This document shows, in pieces, positions 45,680-55,224 of a DNA stretch of 64,000 nt; position 1 is the stretch's first letter, and every line of letters begins with the position of its first letter. The notes under the pieces were generated by a model, which made no database searches, had not been told where the DNA came from, and worked only from the letters and a program-made list of their open reading frames with translations. The DNA is from Cohnella terricola (lineage in GTDB: Bacteria; Bacillota; Bacilli; Paenibacillales; Paenibacillaceae): assembly GCF_007786475.1 (NCBI RefSeq), contig NZ_VNJJ01000002.1, positions 62,001 to 126,000 on the forward strand, read 5' to 3'. The position numbers and the translations under genes were made by a program.

Positions 45680-46711
45680 TTACTTGGATTTGGCCAGCAA
45701 GTATAAGAAATAAGGGGCCCCTATGATGGCGACGACAATGCCCGTAGGAATTTCCGACGGTTGCAGAATCCAGCGTCCGATTGTATCCGCGACGAGGACG
45801 AGCAACATTCCCGCAAGCGCGGAAGCCGGCAGCAAATACTGATGTTTGGGGCCAACCAAACGCCGAGCCAAGTGAGGTCCGATCAATCCCACGAATCCGA
45901 TCCCTCCGCTGACCGCGACGGAAGAAGCGGCAAGTCCTACCGCCGCCGCGAGCAATAGGAGCTGCTCTCTGGACACCGGAGTGCCTAATCCTCTAGCGGT
46001 TAAATCCCCTAGGTTCAAAACGTTCATCACATTGGCTTTATAGAAAACGAAAGGAATCAGTACGAAGATCCAGGGCATCAGGGAAAGCACGAATTTCCAA
46101 TTGGTTCCCCAGATGCTGCCGGCCATCCATGTCGCGACGAATTGATACTTTTCGGGGCTTAACCGAAGGGTAAGCACGATCGTGGCCGCGCTGATAGCGG
46201 CGGCCACGGCGATTCCAGTCAGCAGCAACCGCGTCGGCATGACGCCGCGATAGCGCTTAAACGTCAGCGAAAAGATCAGAGCGGCCGTTAACCCCGCCCC
46301 GCACAAGGCCAATACCGGCAAAAGATAGACCGGCGCGGCGGACGTCGACGGGTAATAAGAAATAAACAGCATGACCATAAGGCCCGCGCCCGCATTGATG
46401 CCGAGTATTCCGGGGTCCGCCAAGGCGTTTCGCGAAATTGCCTGCATGACGCAGCCGGACACGGCCAATCCGGCACCGATCAAGATCGAGATCACGATTC
46501 TCGGCAAGCGGAAATCGAATAGGATCAAGTTCTGCTTGCTCGTGCCGAAGCCGAACAGCGTGCGCACGACATCCGCCGGAGAGAGACGAATATAGCCGGT
46601 GTTCATGCTGATCAGGAACGCGACCAGAATCAGAACGCCTAAGACGATCATAACGCCAATCGCGCGTTTGTGTCTTTTCCGTTCAATTGAAAAATCAACC
46701 GCATTTTCCAT
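45680..46711 (-). CDS. FecCD-type siderophore ABC permease, second of pair
   Basis: This is a 343-residue BtuC/FecCD-family permease with about nine to ten transmembrane helices. Typical motifs are FRLPRIVISILIGAGLAVSG, MQAISRNALADPGILGINAG, GGIGFVGLIGPHLARRLVG and a C-terminal PTGIVVAIIGAPYFLYLL. AAGGAGAG stands upstream, and only one base separates it from the preceding permease. It is the last gene of the Fur-controlled operon. No binding protein or ATPase gene lies in the visible neighbourhood, so those must come from elsewhere. Confidence 0.94.
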   Translation of the reverse strand: MENAVDFSIERKRHKRAIGVMIVLGVLILVAFLISMNTGYIRLSPADVVRTLFGFGTSKQNLILFDFRLPRIVISILIGAGLAVSGCVMQAISRNALADPGILGINAGAGLMVMLFISYYPSTSAAPVYLLPVLALCGAGLTAALIFSLTFKRYRGVMPTRLLLTGIAVAAAISAATIVLTLRLSPEKYQFVATWMAGSIWGTNWKFVLSLMPWIFVLIPFVFYKANVMNVLNLGDLTARGLGTPVSREQLLLLAAAVGLAASSVAVSGGIGFVGLIGPHLARRLVGPKHQYLLPASALAGMLLVLVADTIGRWILQPSEIPTGIVVAIIGAPYFLYLLAKSK

Positions 46712-46712
46712 G

Positions 46713-47771
46713 CTATAGCTCTCTCCTTTCTTTGCGCGCTAAATAGAGAAAGAACGGAACCCCGATGAGCGCGATAAGCGCCCCCAGCGGAGTCTCGTAC
46801 GGCGGATTGATCATTCTCGCCGCCAGATCGGCTAATATGACCAATAAGCCGCCTAGAATGGCGGAGCACGGAATAATCCACCGGTAGTCCACTCCGACCA
46901 GTTTTCGCGTCAGATGGGGAATGATCAGGCCCACGAACCCGACCGCGCCAACGATCGATACGGCGGAGCCTGCCAAGATAAGCACGATAACCGTGCTCGC
47001 CAGTTGAACGAGCTTCGTTCGTTGCCCCAAGCCGCGAGCGACATCGCTTCCGAGACTTAGCATCGTAATCGAACGTGAAATGGCGATCGCCCCGGCCAGC
47101 GCGACGGCGACCCAAGGAATCATGATTTTGAGCTGATACCATTTCGTTCCGGCCACCCCTCCCGCGTACCAGAAAGCAAGATCTTGGCCGATGCGGAAGT
47201 ACAAAGCGATGCCCTCGCTCAGCGCGCTAAGCAACGCGCTTAACGCCGCGCCGGCCAAGACGAGGCGAACCGGCGTCAGCCCGCCTTTGGCGATCGAGCC
47301 GATCCCGTATACCAAAACGACCCCGAGACCGGCGCCGAGAAACGAATACAGAATTAGATACATGAAAGGCAAACCCGGAAAGAACGCAAAACATAACGCG
47401 AGCATGAATCCGGAGCCGGCATTAATCCCGAGCAACCCGGTATCCGCGAGCGGATTCCGGGTCATTCCTTGCATAAGCGCGCCCGCGACGGCCAGACTGG
47501 CTCCGACCATGGCCCCGCCGAGCACGCGAGGAAGCCGCCACTCTTGAATAATCTGATGATTCGTAATATCGCCATTGAAACGGAAAATGGCTTCCCAGAC
47601 TTCGCCGAACCGGATATCCGCCACCCCGAACGAGACAGATACGCCGATGCCAAGCACAAGCATGGCCAGTCCGACGGACAAGATCAATGTAGCCGCCAAA
47701 GGGCGGCTATGAACTTTGACTTTGGCTGTCGGCGCTTGCTTGTGGCTGATCTCTTGATTAATACTTTCCAC
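46713..47771 (-). CDS. FecCD-type siderophore ABC permease, first of pair
   Basis: This is a 352-residue FecCD-family permease. Motifs are WRLPRVLGGAMVGASLAVAG, MQGMTRNPLADTGLLGINAG, GAVGFVGLIIPHLTRKLVG and ETPLGALIALIGVPFFLYLA. The start is read as GTG 47771, because a perfect AGGAGG lies seven bases before it, inside the last codons of the upstream reductase gene. The two permeases form a heterodimeric channel for an iron-chelate complex; which siderophore is unknown. Confidence 0.94.
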   Translation of the reverse strand: MESINQEISHKQAPTAKVKVHSRPLAATLILSVGLAMLVLGIGVSVSFGVADIRFGEVWEAIFRFNGDITNHQIIQEWRLPRVLGGAMVGASLAVAGALMQGMTRNPLADTGLLGINAGSGFMLALCFAFFPGLPFMYLILYSFLGAGLGVVLVYGIGSIAKGGLTPVRLVLAGAALSALLSALSEGIALYFRIGQDLAFWYAGGVAGTKWYQLKIMIPWVAVALAGAIAISRSITMLSLGSDVARGLGQRTKLVQLASTVIVLILAGSAVSIVGAVGFVGLIIPHLTRKLVGVDYRWIIPCSAILGGLLVILADLAARMINPPYETPLGALIALIGVPFFLYLARKERREL

Positions 47772-47772
47772 C

Positions 47773-48813
47773 TTAATCCTCCTCAACGACGCCCAGCTGT
47801 CTGTTCTTCTCCTTGAATCGTTCGTTATGGGAAGAAACGTATGCCATCCTGGGCGCTTCGGGGTCCATGTACAGCTTGGCGCTATTAAGCGCGAGGACGC
47901 CGTCGGTGAAAGCGCCGGCGATTAATCCGACTTTGCTGCCGTGGGTGACGAAATCTCCCGCAGCGAATATTCCCGGAATGTTGGTCGCCATTCTCTCGCC
48001 CACGGTTACGTTCCATTCGCCGATGTTCAATCCCCACTCGCGAATCGGGCCGAATTCGCTTTTCATACCGTGATTAACGATCACGGCGTCTACATCGACC
48101 GTCTCCATCTCTCCCGTCTCTGCATGGACGATCGAGACTCTGTCGATCGTCTCTCCGCCGTCGCTATGTAGCGCTTGCACCGTATACGGCGTTCGAACTT
48201 TGACCGATGATGCCTTCATTCTCGCCACGTTGCGCTCATGTCCCCCGAACGCTTCGCGTCTATGTACGATTGCGACGCTTGCGGCGATCGGTTCAAGTTC
48301 GTTCGCCCAATCGACCGCGGAATCGCCTCCGCCGGATATCAGCACTCTTTTGCCGCGGAAAACTTCAAGCTCTTGCACGGTGTAGTGGAGATTGCTTACC
48401 TCGTAGCGGTCTGCCCCTTCGATCTCGAGCTTCGCCAACTTTCGCACCCCGTAACCGATCGTCAGAATGACTGTTCGCGTCAGATGGCGCTCCCCGGTCG
48501 ACGACGTCAGGATAAACGTGCCGTCTTCTTGCCGTTCATAACCGACGATTTGCTGTCCCAACAAGATGGTCGGGTCGAAAGTCTTTGCTTGCTGAATCAA
48601 CTGCTCGAGCAGCTTCTCGCCGCGGGTTGGTGTAACGCCCCCGACGTCCCAAATCATTTTCTCGGGGTAGATCAGCATTCGTCCGCCCAACCGATCCTGA
48701 GCTTCAATCAACTTTGTCTTCAGATCCCTCATACCGCTATAGAATGCGGTGTATAACCCTGCCGGGCCCCCGCCGATAATCGTGACATCGTAGAGCTCCA
48801 AATCTCCGTTCAT
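47773..48813 (-). CDS. Ferredoxin/flavodoxin--NADP+ reductase type 2 (YcgT/YumC-like)
   Basis: This is a 346-residue thioredoxin reductase-like flavoprotein. The FAD motif is [20 protein letters not shown], the NADPH motif is [20 protein letters not shown], and the second FAD motif is [17 protein letters not shown]. The CxxC redox pair of true thioredoxin reductases is absent, which places it with the FNR-type YcgT/YumC enzymes. The ATG at 48813 follows GGAGGTTAAT. It heads an operon with two siderophore permeases under a Fur box, so it probably supplies electrons to reduce imported ferric siderophore. Confidence 0.93.
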   Translation of the reverse strand: MNGDLELYDVTIIGGGPAGLYTAFYSGMRDLKTKLIEAQDRLGGRMLIYPEKMIWDVGGVTPTRGEKLLEQLIQQAKTFDPTILLGQQIVGYERQEDGTFILTSSTGERHLTRTVILTIGYGVRKLAKLEIEGADRYEVSNLHYTVQELEVFRGKRVLISGGGDSAVDWANELEPIAASVAIVHRREAFGGHERNVARMKASSVKVRTPYTVQALHSDGGETIDRVSIVHAETGEMETVDVDAVIVNHGMKSEFGPIREWGLNIGEWNVTVGERMATNIPGIFAAGDFVTHGSKVGLIAGAFTDGVLALNSAKLYMDPEAPRMAYVSSHNERFKEKNRQLGVVEED

Positions 48814-48855
48814 ATTAACCTCCGATGGATTAGCTTCTGTATTTTTCATATTAGT

Positions 48856-48874
48856 GATAGTGATAATCATTCTC
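48856..48874. promoter_or_regulatory. Fur box
   Basis: GATAGTGATAATCATTCTC matches the 19-bp Fur consensus GATAATGATAATCATTATC at 17 positions. It lies about 45 bases upstream of the reductase start. A TTGCAA-N17-TAAGAT promoter can be read on the minus strand directly above it (48910-48880 region), so Fur would block this operon when iron is plentiful. Confidence 0.88.
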
Positions 48875-48961
48875 GTTATAAATCTTAGACAATCTTAATG
48901 ATAATTGCAACTAAAAAAGATCGCGTCAGTTTCGCGATCTTTACCAGATTTGATGGGGAGT

Positions 48962-49152
48962 ATAGTGATGTTTAACATCGCTATTCCGCCGGTTCACCTT
49001 TCATGTATCGTTAATAGCGATGATCTTTATCGTTAATCGCCGGAAACTTGTTTCGCTCACCCGTAGAGCCCACCAATAACGATGTTTGTAATCGCTTTTC
49101 GCTCACCTCTCCCACCTGTTTGGATCAATAGCGATGATTTCTATTGTTATTG
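48962..49152. repeat. Hairpin array D: four stem-loops spaced 52, 62 and 52 bp
   Basis: The GATG-containing arms start near 48965, 49017, 49079 and 49131. Each hairpin closes on a GAT/AT(C/T) pair around a seven-base loop. The first (ATAGTGATGT with ACATCGCTAT) and last (CAATAGCGAT with ATTGTTATTG) have ten paired positions including G-T pairs; the middle two are imperfect. Between hairpins lie pyrimidine-rich stretches with TCGCTCACC. The array occupies the gap between the Fur-box promoter and the MDR reductase gene. Confidence 0.75.
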
Positions 49153-49213
49153 GGTCCACAGATAACTCGAGGCTCGGCCTAACCACCCCATCCGGCCAGT
49201 AAGGCGGGATCGC

Positions 49214-49420
49214 TAACGGACTGAGGAGACGCTATTTGCACCCTCTCCCCGCTTTCGGTGAACCTAACGGACCGAGCAGCCGTTAACTTCAACTGATCCG
49301 TCATTACCGGCGCTTTTGAGGATAAATAAGAGCATTCGTGTCCGTAAGACTCGCCAAAAAGCTCCAAATCGCCAAATAACGTCTGCTGAGTCCGTAACGC
49401 CAGTCGATCTCTTTTAGCCT
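49214..49420. repeat. Degenerate repeat E of about 50-51-bp period
   Basis: TAACGGAC(T/C)GAG(G/C)AG occurs at 49214 and 49265, exactly 51 bases apart. On the minus strand weaker copies read TTACGGACTCAGCAGACG and TTACGGACACGAATG, 50 bases apart. The stretch follows hairpin array D directly. An open 62-codon frame runs through it on the minus strand but has no ribosome site. From about 49420 to 49540 I see nothing specific until the ribosome site of the next gene. Confidence 0.6.
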
Positions 49421-49554
49421 CACCGACTGCAGGAAACTATTGGCTCAAGAAAATAACCTGATCTTTAGAGTTTATCCTTCAAAACAAACTTCCATCGATG
49501 GAGGGCAAAGACTAGAATGGTGATAGTTAAAGAAAAAAAGGAGGGGTCCTTTCA

Positions 49555-50544
49555 TTGCCCGCTCAAGCGATTAAATACTACCGGTTCGGCAATCCCCTTG
49601 ACGTTCTGAGCGTGGAGAACGTTCCGCGCGGCAGCCCCGGGCAAGGCGAAGTGATGGTCCGCATGACGGCAAGGCCGATTAATCCATCCGACTTGATCCC
49701 GATCCGTGGAGCTTACGCCCACCGCATCTCGCTGCCGTCGGTTCCGGGTTATGAAGGCGTAGGTATTGTCGTCGACGCCGGTCCCGGCGTTTCGCGGGAG
49801 TGGATCGGAAGGCGGGTCCTGCCGCTGAGAGGGGAAGGGACTTGGCAAGAGTACGTCATATCCCCTGCAAAATGGCTCGTTCGCGTCCCCTCGTCTCTGG
49901 AGGATGGAATAGCCGCGCAATTATATATCAATCCCATTACGGCCTGGCTGGCTTGTACTGAAAAGTTGGAACTGCAGGCAGGAGATACGTTAGTCGTCAA
50001 TGCATGCGGGTCGTCGCTGGGGCGCCTGATTGCCCAGTTATCCCGCATCGCGGGTTACCGGCTCATTGCCGTAACCGGGAACGCGGACAACGAACGAGAG
50101 CTGCTCCGACTCGGCGCAGCCCATGTCATTCATTCGGCAAACGTTTCCGTCCGCCATACGGTCATGGAACTTACGCAAGGAAGGGGCGCGGACGCGGCGA
50201 TCGATTCCATCGGGGGAGCACCGGGGACGGAGCTTGCCTTCTGCCTGAAGCCTTATGAAACCCTTCTTGGGATAGGACTTCTGTCGGGTCGGCCCTTGGA
50301 TGGGGAAGCGATCAGGAGCGGAACCTCCACTCTCTATAAAATGTTCCATCTGCGCCTTTGGAATGGCGAAGCGACGGAACGGAGCTGGCACGATACGTTC
50401 GACCATGTACTGGAGATGATTGCAGGCGGCAGATTAACGCTTATGGATTCGGTTATCCGTTATCCGCTGGCGGAATTCCGGCATGCGGTCGGGATCGCGG
50501 AAACTCCGGGCAGAGCCGCGGGCAAAGTCTTGCTGACGGATTAA
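49555..50544 (+). CDS. Medium-chain dehydrogenase/reductase, zinc-independent (MECR/quinone reductase-like)
   Basis: This is a 329-residue MDR protein. GroES-like N-terminal parts (VMVRMTARPINPSDLIPIRG, PGYEGVGIVVDAG) are followed by a Rossmann domain with NACGSSLGRLIAQLSRIAGY in place of the usual AGVG. The cysteine/histidine zinc ligands are missing, which points to the enoyl-reductase or quinone-oxidoreductase branch. Translation starts at TTG 49555, supported by GGAGGGG eight bases upstream. It is a single gene beside a repeat-filled gap. The substrate is unknown. Confidence 0.88.
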   Translation: MPAQAIKYYRFGNPLDVLSVENVPRGSPGQGEVMVRMTARPINPSDLIPIRGAYAHRISLPSVPGYEGVGIVVDAGPGVSREWIGRRVLPLRGEGTWQEYVISPAKWLVRVPSSLEDGIAAQLYINPITAWLACTEKLELQAGDTLVVNACGSSLGRLIAQLSRIAGYRLIAVTGNADNERELLRLGAAHVIHSANVSVRHTVMELTQGRGADAAIDSIGGAPGTELAFCLKPYETLLGIGLLSGRPLDGEAIRSGTSTLYKMFHLRLWNGEATERSWHDTFDHVLEMIAGGRLTLMDSVIRYPLAEFRHAVGIAETPGRAAGKVLLTD

Positions 50545-50655
50545 CCGTCCGACGGACATCAGTCCCGTCTGCGTCTATCCAGTGGCGGTACTTGACGGTT
50601 CAGCGGCATTCGCAATGATAATGAGCATAATGGGATTGAGATAATATTGTGATCT

Positions 50656-51897
50656 TCACTTCCCGATCGAATTTCGTTCGACCGACACGGTATCGGCGCC
50701 AAGAGAATGGGCGAACCGCTCCAGTTCTCGATGCACGTTCTCTTTCAAATTGGCGGTATATTCGATGCCCGAATCGATCTGCAATAGTTGAACAGCTAAA
50801 TGCTTATTGGTCCGATCCAGACGAGAATCCATACGGCCGATTAACCGATCCCCAGCCAGAATCGGCATCGCGTAAGGTCCAAATTTACGCTTTACTGCCG
50901 GCGTGTAGATCTCCCAGCGATATTCGAAGTCGAATAAATCTTCCAGCCTTCGGCGGCTCCAGAGTAAATTGTCCAGCGGAGGAAGAAACCGGACCGGAAG
51001 CTCGGCATCCGCCCCAGACAAGCGCATGTGATCCTCCTCAGCATGCCTGGAGAACCGCTCCATATCCGAAGCCAATATGTAATACCGCTGTTTCACGCCG
51101 GAGACTTCGACCGGCACGACGTCGCCGGATCGAACGCGGGACTCGATTGCCTCCCGCCGCTCTTGCGCGCTCAAACGCTGCCAGCCGAGACGCGGATCGC
51201 TTGGCTCGAATACCCGGTATGCGCGGAAATATTTCTGCAGCATCGTATCCAGAGCGTCAGCCGCATCGATCCGTTCGGCAGTTAGCAGCAAATCGAGCGG
51301 TACGCTGTTCTGAACGATATCGAATAAACGTTGATTGCCTTCCCTGCCGACGATTCGAATAAGGGCCGCATCCATTAACAGGTTCAGAGCATGTGACGTG
51401 GCTTTCGTCTTCGTCTTCTCGTTGACGTTGTCCCAGTACCCGTGCACTCTGTGTTCGGATTCGAAGGACTTGGCTGGCAGGGGGCCTTCGCTCTCCAATC
51501 TTCGCAGCACTTCTTCCACGACCGGACGAAGTTTCTCGATTCCGTCTTCCGTATGCATCCGCATGCGCTGGCGAATCGGTTCGAAGATCGGATAATCCTC
51601 CATTGGAATGATGCAGGCCGCATTGGCGACGTATTCGAAAATAGCGTACTCCCGCAACAGCGCGTTTAACGCCGTATGATCGTAACCGGCGATTCTGGCC
51701 GCCAGAACGAGATGCTGATTCGGCCCCACGACGGACACCGGATCGACCTGAACACATTCCAACTGCCTGATCACTCTCAACACGAGGTGGGTCAGCCCCT
51801 CCGCGGAATTCGCGACTTCCTCCCGAGGGCCAAGTAAAAGCTGCGTCTCTAGCAGAAAGCGCCGCAGCGCTCTTTTCGTCGTCTGGATCGTTGACAT
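50656..51897 (-). CDS. AlkZ/YcaQ-like winged-helix DNA glycosylase family protein
   Basis: This is a 413-residue protein of the HTH_42/AlkZ family, whose characterised members unhook DNA interstrand crosslinks or protect antibiotic producers. The N-terminal region contains QLECVQVDPVSVVGPNQHLV, matching the VQxDP-type active-site neighbourhood (Gln-X-Asp or Gln-X-Gln); here it is QVD. Later PVRFLPPLDNLLWSRRRLED and FGPYAMPILAGDRLIGRMDS match the C-terminal winged helices and beta-barrel. The ATG at 51897 follows GGAGGCGA. It is a single gene, and activity is inferred from the family only. Confidence 0.88.
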   Translation of the reverse strand: MSTIQTTKRALRRFLLETQLLLGPREEVANSAEGLTHLVLRVIRQLECVQVDPVSVVGPNQHLVLAARIAGYDHTALNALLREYAIFEYVANAACIIPMEDYPIFEPIRQRMRMHTEDGIEKLRPVVEEVLRRLESEGPLPAKSFESEHRVHGYWDNVNEKTKTKATSHALNLLMDAALIRIVGREGNQRLFDIVQNSVPLDLLLTAERIDAADALDTMLQKYFRAYRVFEPSDPRLGWQRLSAQERREAIESRVRSGDVVPVEVSGVKQRYYILASDMERFSRHAEEDHMRLSGADAELPVRFLPPLDNLLWSRRRLEDLFDFEYRWEIYTPAVKRKFGPYAMPILAGDRLIGRMDSRLDRTNKHLAVQLLQIDSGIEYTANLKENVHRELERFAHSLGADTVSVERNSIGK

Positions 51898-52045
51898 CCC
51901 GTCGCCTCCGAATAGCTTTTCCTCTTTCAAATCGGTATGTTATCGAATTCGATATCCTGGCTCTGCATCCCTTTATTTTTCTAAACTCCGGAAGGAGTAG
52001 AGCCGTTAACATCATTCAAATCCCTTATGGCTACCATTGCCGAAG

Positions 52046-52086
52046 AAAAAGCTCCTGAACCGTCACGTAGACAAATTCAAGAGCTT
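52046..52086 (-). terminator. Terminator of the polysaccharide-utilisation operon
   Basis: AAGCTC and TGAA (52049-52059) pair with TTCA and GAGCTT (52076-52086), with one mismatch or bulge. On the minus strand TTTTTC follows. It lies just after the last gene of the operon. Confidence 0.75.
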
Positions 52087-52094
52087 GTTCATTA

Positions 52095-55000
52095 TTAATA
52101 GGATTGATAGGAGGCCGTTATCTCCGCTCCGGTTAACGCCTTATCGTAAATTCGGACATCGTCGACTGCGCCTTTGAAATAACCAATGTTCGAGGAAGTC
52201 GGATACCCTATTCGTAACGGCGAGGTGCCGTTCACAATCCTACCCGAGATCGCTTGCGAACCGCTTCCTTGCAGTAAACCGTTGATATAAACTTTCACTG
52301 TCGTTCCATCATAGGTGCCCGTGATGTAATACCAGGTGCCGGGAGACAATGCCGTCGTGAAGTTGGCCTGCGTCCCCGCAGTGTACCAGTAGTTGTCAGT
52401 TGTGCTCACGACAAAATGTCCGGCGCCGTTAGAACCGATTGCAATCCGGTAAGACGCCTCGCTGCCCGACTGATCTTTGCCGACAACCGTGAAATATTTC
52501 CCGGACGAAGGGAGTTGGTCGAGCTTGACCCAGGCGGAAACGGTCAACGCACTCATGCCACCAAGCGAATTGTGGTTCGGGATTTCCGCATAGTCGTCCA
52601 CGCCGTTCAGGCTGACTGCCGAACCGCTTTTACCATTCATCCACCCGGCACCTCCCCGGAGAATTCCGCTGTTCGTCCCGCAGGGAGAGCTGTCCGTCAC
52701 AGTCGATCCGCTGGCCTCATCCATTCGCCAATGGCCTATTAAACTATCGCTGCCGCACCCGGCAATTTCGTACAACTCGTTGATCTCCGTAACACTCAGC
52801 GCCCGATTATAAATTCGCACCTCATCCATCCTGCCGTTCAAAACTTGAATATCGGCTGACGAAGCGGCCGAGAAACCGAGTCTCAGAGGCGAGGTTCCGT
52901 TAACGATAGCTCCGGAGATGGGTTGCGTGCCGATGCCTTGAAGAGATCCGTTGATATAAACCTTCACGTTGGTTCCGTCATAAACACCGACAATATGGTG
53001 CCAAACACCCGGCACCAATCCAGTAAATTCGGCTTTCGTTCCCGCTCCATACCAATTGCCGCCCGTATTGACGACAAAATGACCGCCGCCTGAGGCATTG
53101 ATGGCCAGTCGATAGGAAGCTTGCGATGAGCTTGCGTCTTTACCGACAAGGACATAGGATTTGCCCGGTGCAGGAATCTTGGCGAGATTGACCCAGACCG
53201 AGACAGTCAAAGCGTTCATGCCGTCCAGGGAGCTGCTGTCAGGAACTTCAATGTAGCTATTAGCGCCATTGAAGCTGACGGCACCTTCCCGGACTCCTTT
53301 CGCCCAACCGGGTTGATTGATTAATGCACCATGATTCCCATTGCACGACGAGTAGTCTAATGCCGTATTCTCTGCAAGCTCATCCATCCGCCAATGGCCT
53401 TTCAAGCTGTCGCTGCTATTGCAAGGCGCAACCGATGACACATAATCGGAGAACGGACTCTCTCCCTCGTTGTTTACCGCTTTGATTTTATAGAAATACG
53501 TCGTGGAGCCGTTGATTGCGGTATCCTCGTACTTGCTTCGCAAGCTCTGAGTATACACCGTGGCCATTTTGGAAAACCCGCTGTCTATGCTTGTGCTGCG
53601 ATAAACGTCATATTGCTCGGCCCGCAAGGTATTGTCCCATCTCACGGTTATTTTGCCGGCTTCCCGCAGCGAGGCCAGCTGTCTTGGCGCGGGAGGCTCT
53701 GTCGTGACACCAATTCGGTACTCCTTAATCACATACTTGGTCACGCCATCCTCTCTTTTATCCAGGACCGGAATGGAGAGGATGCCATCGTTTTTCCACC
53801 GGGAGAGATCATATTTCATCCCGTCTCCGGACATGAACGTTTCGGATATGGCATATTGCTTCCAGGTACTCCAATTGTCCGAAGCGCTTGCCTGATAAAT
53901 GTACAATGCGTTCTTGTACAGGCTGTAGGCATAAATATCATCGTTGGGGGCAATCGCGATGTCGCCCCTCGTTCTCCAGAAGAGCAACGGCTCTGCCGTG
54001 GATTCCATATATTGCGAATGCCAGGCTCCGGTGGACGCATCACGCCAATAATGGATATTGTGCATATTCGTGCCGGCGGCATCCGAGGCCAATACCGTCG
54101 AGCGGGCGGTAAAAATATGCGGCTGATTGTTAGAATCAAGCGCAAATCCGCCATTGTTGATAATCCAGGATTCCTGCGGCGCCGAAACGACCATCAAGCC
54201 TGGGTCGTCGATCCGAATGGGATCGTTCGCCTGCAAGTCGGCAATCTGAACACCGCTATTGTTATACCAGGTGACACCGCTGTCATCGCTATACATATAA
54301 TAAACGCCGCTGTCGAGCGAATTATCGTCATATTGCTCGCGCCAGGTCCAGGTTACATGCAGCCGACCCGGCGAACCAGCGGAACCGGAAGAATCGAACA
54401 CATAATCATGCTCGTATGCGCTGCGGCAATAGGAGTGTTCGTAATCGTTCGGCGGATCGTTTGGCGGATTGCCCCCCTGCGGCTTCTGCGATTCGCATAT
54501 GACATCGTAGGGGGCGGTTCGCCCGCTTGGAGCGGATATGACGCCGGCCCTTGAGATGACCATGCCCGCCCCGGCGACCGGCGACCACGCTCCGCTTCCC
54601 GAATCGTATTTAAACAAATACGAATCGGCATCCCCGGCGCTCGGCCCGTTCCGGAAGCTCATATACAGTTTACCGTTCTTATCGTTGAAAAATCGCGGGT
54701 ATGTGATTTTGTCCAGACTACCGACAACGCTTGTCGTCGACCCGAAATCGGAAACCGAAATGACCGCCGGAGGATTCGTGATAAAATCCGCTCTCGATAC
54801 CTTGTACTTCATCGGATCCGCATGGTGGTCGAAGGATAAATGAAGTGTTCCGTCCGCCGGGCTTATGCCGATCGCCGCATTGCGGTGCGAGTTGTCACGC
54901 TGCGTCTGATTGCCGCCGTACGGTGTACCGGGCAGCTCGTCGTCGAACTTTATCGACTGGATGTCTTCGTTAATCAAATTTCGTCTGGCCAACACCAATT

Positions 55001-55223
55001 TATAATCCGAGTCCCAATAAACCGTGTACTGATAGTTGTCATACGTGATCAGCTTCGAACGGTCCCACCCCGCTGTATTCCAGTAATGAACCTGATCGTC
55101 GACCATTACGTCTTGTTCGTGAATCGCTCTCTGCTCCCCCGCCGCGGAGACCGAACCGGCCAGAAGCAAAATCGCGATTAGGGGCATCAGCAAAACTATG
55201 AACAGCTTATCGTTACGCTTCAT
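52095..55223 (-). CDS. Secreted BNR-4 propeller protein with FN3 and two LamG domains; putative polysaccharide lyase
   Basis: This is a 1042-residue exported protein. A signal peptide (FIVLLMPLIAILLLAGSVSA) precedes a BNR-4-type beta-propeller (about 30-505), with DGTLHLSFDHHADPMKYKVS, ITYPRFFNDKNGKLYMSFRN, LHVTWTWRE and NIHYWRDASTGAWHS. A fibronectin III domain (about 508-600) and two related LamG/concanavalin-like domains (about 605-825 and 826-1042) follow. BNR-4 propellers include the PL24/PL25 ulvan lyases, and the His-Tyr-Arg-rich blades resemble them, so lyase activity on a uronic-acid polymer is plausible but unproven. The ATG at 55223 follows AGGAGG. It is the last gene of an operon with a GH105 enzyme and an importer. 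Confidence 0.85.
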   Translation of the reverse strand: MKRNDKLFIVLLMPLIAILLLAGSVSAAGEQRAIHEQDVMVDDQVHYWNTAGWDRSKLITYDNYQYTVYWDSDYKLVLARRNLINEDIQSIKFDDELPGTPYGGNQTQRDNSHRNAAIGISPADGTLHLSFDHHADPMKYKVSRADFITNPPAVISVSDFGSTTSVVGSLDKITYPRFFNDKNGKLYMSFRNGPSAGDADSYLFKYDSGSGAWSPVAGAGMVISRAGVISAPSGRTAPYDVICESQKPQGGNPPNDPPNDYEHSYCRSAYEHDYVFDSSGSAGSPGRLHVTWTWREQYDDNSLDSGVYYMYSDDSGVTWYNNSGVQIADLQANDPIRIDDPGLMVVSAPQESWIINNGGFALDSNNQPHIFTARSTVLASDAAGTNMHNIHYWRDASTGAWHSQYMESTAEPLLFWRTRGDIAIAPNDDIYAYSLYKNALYIYQASASDNWSTWKQYAISETFMSGDGMKYDLSRWKNDGILSIPVLDKREDGVTKYVIKEYRIGVTTEPPAPRQLASLREAGKITVRWDNTLRAEQYDVYRSTSIDSGFSKMATVYTQSLRSKYEDTAINGSTTYFYKIKAVNNEGESPFSDYVSSVAPCNSSDSLKGHWRMDELAENTALDYSSCNGNHGALINQPGWAKGVREGAVSFNGANSYIEVPDSSSLDGMNALTVSVWVNLAKIPAPGKSYVLVGKDASSSQASYRLAINASGGGHFVVNTGGNWYGAGTKAEFTGLVPGVWHHIVGVYDGTNVKVYINGSLQGIGTQPISGAIVNGTSPLRLGFSAASSADIQVLNGRMDEVRIYNRALSVTEINELYEIAGCGSDSLIGHWRMDEASGSTVTDSSPCGTNSGILRGGAGWMNGKSGSAVSLNGVDDYAEIPNHNSLGGMSALTVSAWVKLDQLPSSGKYFTVVGKDQSGSEASYRIAIGSNGAGHFVVSTTDNYWYTAGTQANFTTALSPGTWYYITGTYDGTTVKVYINGLLQGSGSQAISGRIVNGTSPLRIGYPTSSNIGYFKGAVDDVRIYDKALTGAEITASYQSY

Positions 55224-55224
55224 C

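Noticed and set aside
49179-49367. 62-codon minus-strand reading frame
   Set aside because: It lies wholly inside degenerate 50-51-bp repeats, with no ribosome site and a composition explained by the repeat.
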